Below are positions 9,038-14,326 of a stretch of 14,326 nucleotides of DNA, piece by piece. The first letter of the stretch is position 1. Each line of letters opens with the position of its first letter. Under the pieces are notes generated by a model, which did no database searches, had not been told where the DNA came from, and saw only the letters and a program-made list of their open reading frames with translations. The position numbers and the translations under genes are program-made. Origin of the DNA: Scytalidium lignicola (taxonomy: Eukaryota > Ascomycota > Leotiomycetes); assembly GCA_002812745.2 (NCBI GenBank), contig NCSJ02000603.1, positions 1-14,326 of the forward strand. The letters are read 5' to 3'.

Positions 9038-10349
9038 TTTTTCTTCTGAGAAGTTATCTTTTTCATTTAAACTTTCTTCTTTTAATAATTTAAACAAGAT
9101 ATTTATAATTCTTAAAATTCTTATAACTTTAACCTTTACTAATGTACTTAACTTGTTATCCCTTTTATAAGTGTTTGTTATATACTCAAAAAGTCTACAC
9201 TTAAAGTATAATTTATTTTTCCTTTTATTATCAAGTTTTTCAAGGGAAATTCTAAAAGAGTTCTCTTTCTTATGTTTTTCTTCAAAGTTCTTTTTTTCTT
9301 TTTCCTTTAAAGGTCTTTCCTTTCTTTATAACATTCAACTTTATAAAGTCTTCTTAATCCTTCTTTTTNGTTAGTCTTTCTTCAGTTGAAGTAAGATCCT
9401 TTCTTCTTGTCTAAGATTATCTTATATTATTTATTCTTAATCTTGATAAACAAATCAATAAGGGCATTGAATGTAATAATTACAAGTTGTCAATATAATT
9501 CTTCTTTAATGGAATCCTTCAATCCAGTCTTGTATTAGTGTATATATACTTCTTCTCCTCAGTTGACTAATATTATATACTAATAATAAAGTATTGTATA
9601 TTCATTAAGGCTCTTAGTTTGTTTAAGATAAGCTAATTGTCTTTTAGTATTCCTTTTTTTTGTCAACATCCTTATACAAGTATTTAAGTTCTCTTGTATA
9701 ATTTTCCTAATTATTAAAGATGTTAATTACTCTTTAGTTTGTTATTCCTCTATTTGTCATGAATTATTTATCTTTAAAAGGTTAAAACCAAGTTTTAACT
9801 ATTCTTCTTAAGTATGTTAAGGCTTACAAAACCTTGTACATATCTCCTAATAGTAAATGATTATTTAATACTAGATAAGTTCTTGTTTGTACAAGATATG
9901 CTTTTAGTTTNCTTTTTATCTTTATAAAATAAGTCTAGTTTGACAATCTTAACTTCTCTAAGTGTTATTATTAGAACTTGTTCAACATTGCTCTCTAGTT
10001 CAAAGTCTAGATCAAGGTTTGGATTTAAAGCTCTTAGTATTAGAACTAGTTCAAGTTTAAGTTTAAATAGTAAAGATACTAACTTCTTCCTTGAAGCTCT
10101 TGACAATTCTTCAACAGTTAATCCTTCTATTAACTTAATAAGTTGTTTTAATAGTATAACAACTTCCTTTAACATTCCTTCTTAGATGTTAACTTCCTTG
10201 ATAGTCTGGTTCTTATCTTAATCTTCTTCAAAGCTATCTTCTGAACTTTCCTCAGATACTTCCTTAAATCCCTCTTCTGATTTCTCTTCAAAGTCTTCTT
10301 CAAAACCTTCTTTAAGTTGTTGTTCATTGTTGTTATTATCTACTAGTAT
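9038..10349 (-). pseudogene. Gag of Gypsy family A with RIP-erased CCHC zinc knuckle
   Basis: Read on minus from about 10349. A very acidic N-terminus (EQQLKEGFEEDFEEKSEEGF) is followed by VEELSRASRKKL, then VKLDLFYKDKK. After a frame change at N 9911 comes LKAYLVQTRTYLVLNNHLL and TYLRRIVKTWF, the family's KL-x-x-YL-x-Q and ALTYLRG-x-x-x-x-W pattern. Next are RNTKRQLAYLKQTKSLNEYT (near 9642) and LKDSIKEELY, the gag core. After a frame change at N 9369 there is a knuckle at 9167-9208. Gag would form the particle and bind the RNA. The original start is probably the ATA at 10347-10349, one RIP change from ATG; the ATG at 10325-10327 is in another, highly basic frame and is not favoured. Confidence 0.88.
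9167..9208 (-). other. CCHC zinc knuckle relic
   Basis: The 14-codon spacing C-x2-C-x4-H-x4-C is exact, read as YFKCRLFEYITNTY. Only the second Cys survives. Cys1 is Tyr (TGC to TAC), His is Tyr (CAT or CAC to TAT), Cys3 is Tyr (TGT to TAT) and the usual Gly before His is Glu. All are single transitions of RIP type. In working elements this knuckle binds the genomic RNA. Confidence 0.8.
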
Positions 10350-10382
10350 GTTTGTTTCTAAATCTTGACTTATCAAGATAAG

Positions 10383-10394
10383 TAATGTTCAAAA
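10383..10394 (-). promoter_or_regulatory. Candidate primer-binding site next to the family A 5' LTR
   Basis: On the minus strand the bases right after the LTR end are TTTTGAACATTA. TTGAACAT within it is the exact complement of ATGTTCAA in the LTR (10521-10528), which lies about 40 bases after the TATA box, where the transcript should begin. That is the geometry of the self-priming used by Tf1/sushi-type chromoviruses. An 8-base match in AT-rich DNA could be chance. No tRNA 3' end match was evident. Confidence 0.35.
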
Positions 10395-10522
10395 TGTTAT
10401 AAAACTATATTATCTAGGTTACTAAATAGCCAAAGATAAGGTAAATGTTCAAAAACAACAGAAACATGTAATACATAAGCAAGTAACTAAGTCAAGGTAA
10501 AATCCAATAATGTATTTAAGTT

Positions 10523-10567
10523 GAACATAAGAAGTCTACTCTTATGTTCTTACAATATGCTTATATA
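10523..10567 (-). promoter_or_regulatory. LTR promoter: TATA box and 10-bp hairpin
   Basis: On the minus strand TATATAA (10567-10561) is followed by GAACATAAGA (10549-10540), a 7-base loop, and TCTTATGTTC (10532-10523), a perfect 10-bp inverted repeat. The ATGTTCAA complementary to the candidate primer-binding site overlaps its 3' arm. Both features recur at 1154-1198. The hairpin would lie at or near the 5' end of the transcript. Confidence 0.55.
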
Positions 10568-10584
10568 GATAATGAAATTCAACT

Positions 10585-10648
10585 AGACCTCTTAGACCCT
10601 CTAAGTCTTATAAGTCCATAGACCCTTTAGACTTCTTAAGTCCTCCAA
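10585..10648 (-). repeat. Short subrepeats in U3 of the minus LTR
   Basis: This tract is built from closely spaced AGACC/GGTCT and AAGTCC/GGACTT words in both orientations. The matching place in the plus LTR (about 1081-1111) instead carries four GATC words with ATTAGATC/GATCTAA arms. Such U3 tracts often vary between LTR subfamilies and may hold regulator-binding sites; none is identified here. Confidence 0.5.
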
Positions 10649-10749
10649 GTTCAATCATATCATATGATTACTAAGTTCTTTATATACACTCTGCTATGTA
10701 TCAAGCCTCAGGCTTACACTAATCAGCTTATTAAGTTAAACCTATAACA

Positions 10750-11160
10750 TAAGAAGAGAATGAAAAAGCTATCTTATATAAGTCTACTACAAATGTAAAT
10801 AATATAAGTATAATAACTAAGGCTAACTTATTATAATATAAAAGCAAGCTTAGAATTCACAAGGTTTTGTATAGCAAAATAAGTAATAAAATCTTATATA
10901 ATCTAAAGGGTAGTTTAAAGCTTTTACTATCTTATTATATCTCTTACTCATATTATATTATAACTTTTACTATACTTGTCTAGTTAATTCCTGTATAAAG
11001 GTGAACAGGTTTAAAGGCTAAGCTTTACTCTAACTTCCTTTAAGTAAAACGAAAAATATTAACTTGTATTGTATTTAGTAAATCAAAATCAATTAATGCA
11101 AACTTCAAATTTACATATTTAATAATTGAAAATCAACTAGTTACATAAACAAGCAATTTT
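10750..11160. other. AT-rich DNA flanking the family A LTR, no gene seen
   Basis: Nothing coding is recognised. The only notable spot is 10990-11009, CCTGT...ACAGG, a 5-bp inverted repeat within a slightly less AT-rich stretch. It might be part of another eroded LTR, but no second copy occurs in the window. The minus-element integration site is at 10749/10750; the adjacent TAAGA would be its target duplication, untestable here. Confidence 0.4.
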
Positions 11161-14100
11161 AATTTTCTCTCTTATCTTAAATTATGTATTTGAATAAGAT
11201 TTGTCCTCAAACATTATCATAATGATATTGTTAGCCTTAAAGAAGACAATTATAATATTAAATCCTTCAAACTGAAAATAACTAATCTCATCTTCTTTAA
11301 TAATATTCTCTTTAACTTGTAAAGTTATGATAATAAACAAAATATATCTTATCCTAATTAACAGAATAACTACCTTACTAAAAGGTAAGTCTAACATGAT
11401 TAATCTGTATATTTAATATCATTAATATCCTTCTTCTGTATCTAGATTACTCTGAGGTCTTCTATTTACTATAATAACTTTTAACATTACCTAGGCTATA
11501 ATAATCTTACTCTTAAGTACTTTACCCCTGGTCAAGGTATATATACAGTAATAATTGAATAAGAAGAGGATAAAGTAGAAGAAGGTCTTTTTATAAAACT
11601 CATTATAGTATATGTTATCTTATAACAAATCAAAGATCTGTTACAAGATGCTCTTGAAGATAATATTGTTATTCTTGTCAATTAACCATATCCTTTAAAG
11701 TATAAAATTAGCTAAATTGATGATTACTATTAAGTTAGTAGAATTTACAATTAGCCTTTTCTTTAACTTAATATAACAAATNAAAAAAGTCGTTGAATAA
11801 CTTTTAACTACTATCTAATATAATATAATTATCTAATTAATACTTTTTACAAGCTTAGAATGTTTCAAAAGTTTTAAGTGTTAAAAACTCTAAAATGTCA
11901 AGAAACTAGCTCAAACTTCTAGTATAACAGATTAATTATTCTGATAACTAAGACAAAGGACTTATACTTATGTTTAGTCTGATTAGAGTTTGAAAGTCTT
12001 AAACAAAGGCTTAATTAAAAATAAAGTAAAAGATCTAAACTTACTTAAGGACTTGAGTAACTGTAGAATTCTCATTAAGGATTCAAATTAAGAAGAACTT
12101 TATATAAGTATAATAATCCTTTAAATTCTAAATATTATATTTTTCTATATAACTTAAGGCTTGATTAACAACATCAATTACAATGATGTTAAATGTATAT
12201 TTTTATCCAAGTTCATAGTAGATTTAGTCAACCAAGACTTGAACAACAAGTATATATATTATAATGATTTTGATAAGATGAAGAAAAGAAGAAAGTTATA
12301 AAGAGAATAGAAGGTTNAAAAAATTAAGATCTTAAAAATTAAAGAGAAATTACTAAAAAGAAGTTTATAAGATTATTATTATATATTACTAGTATAGTCT
12401 TAAGCATTTTACATACAAGAACAAGTTGTTAAGTTTAATAGTTTCAACTAGGATTTAAAACTATTAACATATATATGTATTAATTTACTAACATTAGAAG
12501 AACTTTATATCTTTTATCTACATATCTTTTCTTGTTGATTTAAAAGTTAATAATTTAATTTTAAGAGAAGATATAATAATCCTTCTTTACTACCTTTTTA
12601 TAATGATGTTTAATAAGCAAAAGATAAAGTTTATTAACAATGTATAATAATTACATTATTAACTTATCTATAAATTATATACTAAGCTTTATAGTCAATG
12701 AACAATAACTTAAATTTATTATAAGATGTTAATTTTCTTATTAATATTTGTTATTCTTATCCTTTTTCTCAAGCTTATCCTCTTCTCTTATGTAAAAAAC
12801 CTCTTATTCATTCCTTTTTATTTGTCNTTTTTATAATGCTTTTCATAGTATTAACAAGACTAGCTTTTATAACAATTACTTTTAACTATTAACCAAGAAA
12901 TATAATATTGTGTAATACTAAAGTATTAATTGATGAATGCTCATTATTACCAAGTTAAATTATCTTACTTATGTTTTTCATAATGAATAAATCATCTTTA
13001 AAGTTAATTTTATCNAAAAAAGTATTATAAAGTGTATTTGCACACTTAATAAAAGAGAACATTATCAATTCTTATAATAATTAGTAAAAGTTCTTTTTGT
13101 TAATTATAAAGCTAAGGATTTAATAATTATTTTCTATAGACTTATTAATAAAGAAGTCNAAAAAAATTAATACAGATACTCTTGTAAAACTAACAGTATA
13201 CTATTGTAGATTTAAGTATAATTATCAACCTTTTTGTTCATCAGTAAGTTGTCTTAGTATATAAAGAATACTTCCTTGATATTAAACTAAAGTGTTTGGA
13301 AAATCCTTATATTCAACTTGAACAATTGCTTAACAAGCTTAATCAATTTGTTATTCTACTTAAGTTGTTTTTTATAGAATTCTTAATCATTGAACAACTA
13401 TAGTAGCTTTTTCTTACTTATTGTTATACTTTTGCCTTAGTAAACAAGATCAATTCCTTAATTGTTAAGTATATAAAACACTATCTCAAGCTCTTGCCTT
13501 TGCCTAAGAATACTAATAAAATGATCTACTATTTACAATATACCTAGACAGAGAAGACTATATCTAAGTAATATTACTACTCAAATCTTAACATAATGTT
13601 CATTACTAAAAACAAAAACATACNTTTTTATAATAACCTTGGTAATATAAGAATTAGCTAAGAACTTCAACATCCAAGATGAAGTTTAGAATAAAGTATT
13701 CTTCTTCTTACTAGATATATATACTATGAACAATGTTAATGTATTACTTCTTTTTATAATTATTACTTATGAAACTTTACAACTTTATCTACTCTTTAAC
13801 TAGTTATTCAACTATCTTATATTAAACGACATAGCTCTTGATAATACTTATGTAATCCTTAAAGGAATATGAGTAAAATAAAGTGTATATAGTGTACAAA
13901 CAAACTTATATATTTGAAGGTTNAAAAGTNAAAAAAATTCAACTTATCTTAATAAAGGATAACTATTAATAAGGTTAATCATGTGTTTTATCTTTATTAA
14001 GCTAAAGGACATTATATTATATTCAATGGTTATACTAAGTAATGTTTAAGAAGTAAGTTTGTCTTAACATAACTAAAGGTTATATTATATAAATTAGTAA

Positions 14101-14326
14101 AGAATATATCTTAAACTAAGGATTTAAGTTATAAACTCATAATTATAATAATAAGTTTAATACTTATTCTAAATAACAATAATAAAGTTAATAGTTAAGT
14201 ATACCTTATTAAGTCTTTCAAATTATAAACTAATATTTGCAAAGGTAAATCAAGATAAAGTTTATAAATAATCTGATAAAGATAATAAACGTTAAGCTTT
14301 GTAAAGTACTTTTTTATATCTAGTTA
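11161..14326. other. Unassigned RIP-saturated DNA, probable retroelement remains
   Basis: Composition, stop density and isolated Ns beside homopolymers (11782, 12317, 12827, 13015, 13159, 13624, 13923, 13930) are like the retroelement parts, so this is most likely also transposon-derived. No RT, integrase, protease, knuckle, transposase or LTR pair could be recognised on either strand. Slightly coherent readings are: plus 11521-11780 (DKVEEGLFIKL, IKDLLQDALEDNIVILVN), minus 11397-11182 (71 codons, ITLQVKENIIKEDEISYFQ) and minus about 13430-13170 (QACQAIVQVEYKDF, ILRQLTDEQKG). None can be named, and AT-rich DNA easily yields such Lys/Ile/Leu-rich words. I do not call genes here. Confidence 0.45.

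Larger units (their letters stand above)
7617..10749 (-). mobile_element. Gypsy family A element, 5' half in minus orientation (LTR-gag-linker-protease)
   Basis: Read on the minus strand: 5' LTR (10749 to 10395), a 45-bp leader with a possible primer-binding site, gag with CCHC knuckle, a long linker, and protease. RT, RNase H, integrase and the 3' LTR are missing; the element is cut at about 7617, where plus-strand gag C begins. Its LTR matches that at 972-1327, so this family has at least two copies here in opposite orientation. If the chromodomain at 139-345 belongs to that other copy, family A is a chromovirus. Confidence 0.85.
10395..10749 (-). repeat. 5' LTR of Gypsy family A, minus orientation (355 bp)
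   Basis: On the minus strand it runs TGTTATAGG... to ...TTTTATAACA, with intact 7-bp inverted ends TGTTATA/TATAACA. It matches 972-1327 over nearly its whole length, apart from a different central U3 tract (10585-10648). It is followed by leader and gag, so it is a 5' LTR. It is less decayed than the plus copy: for example it keeps GTAAGCCTGAGGCTT and both terminal dinucleotides. Confidence 0.9.

Noticed and set aside
9171..9374. 67-codon plus-strand open frame, Phe/Ser/Leu-rich
   Set aside because: Antisense shadow of the gag tail with the CCHC knuckle on the minus strand.
9940..10185. 81-codon plus-strand open frame, Ser/Thr-rich
   Set aside because: Antisense shadow of the acidic N-terminal part of gag on the minus strand.
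10325..10327. ATG as the start of gag A
   Set aside because: It opens a very basic frame out of phase with the acidic gag frame that continues to the recognised gag motifs. The ATA at 10347-10349, one RIP step from ATG, is in the right frame.
11182..11397. 71-codon minus-strand open frame
   Set aside because: Not recognised, no upstream signals, surrounded by stops. It may be chance or a small remnant, so it is only mentioned in the unassigned region.
1..14326. Mitochondrial or bacterial AT-rich DNA
   Set aside because: AT-rich composition alone would allow it, but Copia and chromovirus proteins with RIP-type stops and LTRs fit a nuclear ascomycete genome. No mitochondrial genes or bacterial signals were seen.

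Overview
The window is a block of dead, nested LTR retrotransposons from a filamentous ascomycete (Pezizomycotina) genome, most likely an AT-rich isochore. Three things point there. (1) Decayed Ty1/Copia and Ty3/Gypsy (chromovirus) proteins can be read over long stretches. (2) Nearly every in-frame stop is explained by CAA/CAG/CGA/TGG becoming TAA/TAG/TGA. (3) Base composition is extremely TA-rich, with damage of both C-to-T and G-to-A type, as expected from repeat-induced point mutation (RIP). No host gene, tRNA, rRNA or CRISPR was found, and no intact gene of any kind.

Layout. 1-1327: 3' end of a plus-strand chromovirus (integrase GPY/F domain, chromodomain, 3' non-coding DNA, then a 356-bp LTR at 972-1327). 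1328-3873: plus-strand Copia element beginning inside its integrase because the chromovirus appears to sit in it, then linker, reverse transcriptase (with an N-rich patch), RNase H, stop at 3593-3595, and a 3' LTR at 3680-3873. Its last ~670 bp are strikingly less mutated than the rest. 3874-~6110: plus-strand Gypsy pol fragment (RT, RNase H, integrase zinc finger and start of the core), cut off inside the integrase. ~6397-7620: orphan gag of another element, plus strand, with no indels. ~7617-10749: minus-strand Gypsy element carrying the same LTR family as 972-1327: 5' LTR (10395-10749), possible primer-binding site, gag with a RIP-destroyed CCHC knuckle, an unusually long glutamine/lysine/glutamate-rich linker, and the aspartic protease, truncated at the junction with the orphan gag. 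10750-14326: equally AT-rich, unassigned, probably more retroelement remains.

Ancestral reading frames switch at isolated N characters, which always lie beside A/T homopolymers. Most apparent frameshifts are therefore probably assembly artefacts, whereas the stop codons are real RIP damage. The elements cannot be functional. The points of interest are the nesting order, the abrupt RIP boundary near 3200, a possible self-priming arrangement in the LTR/PBS, and the long gag-protease linker.
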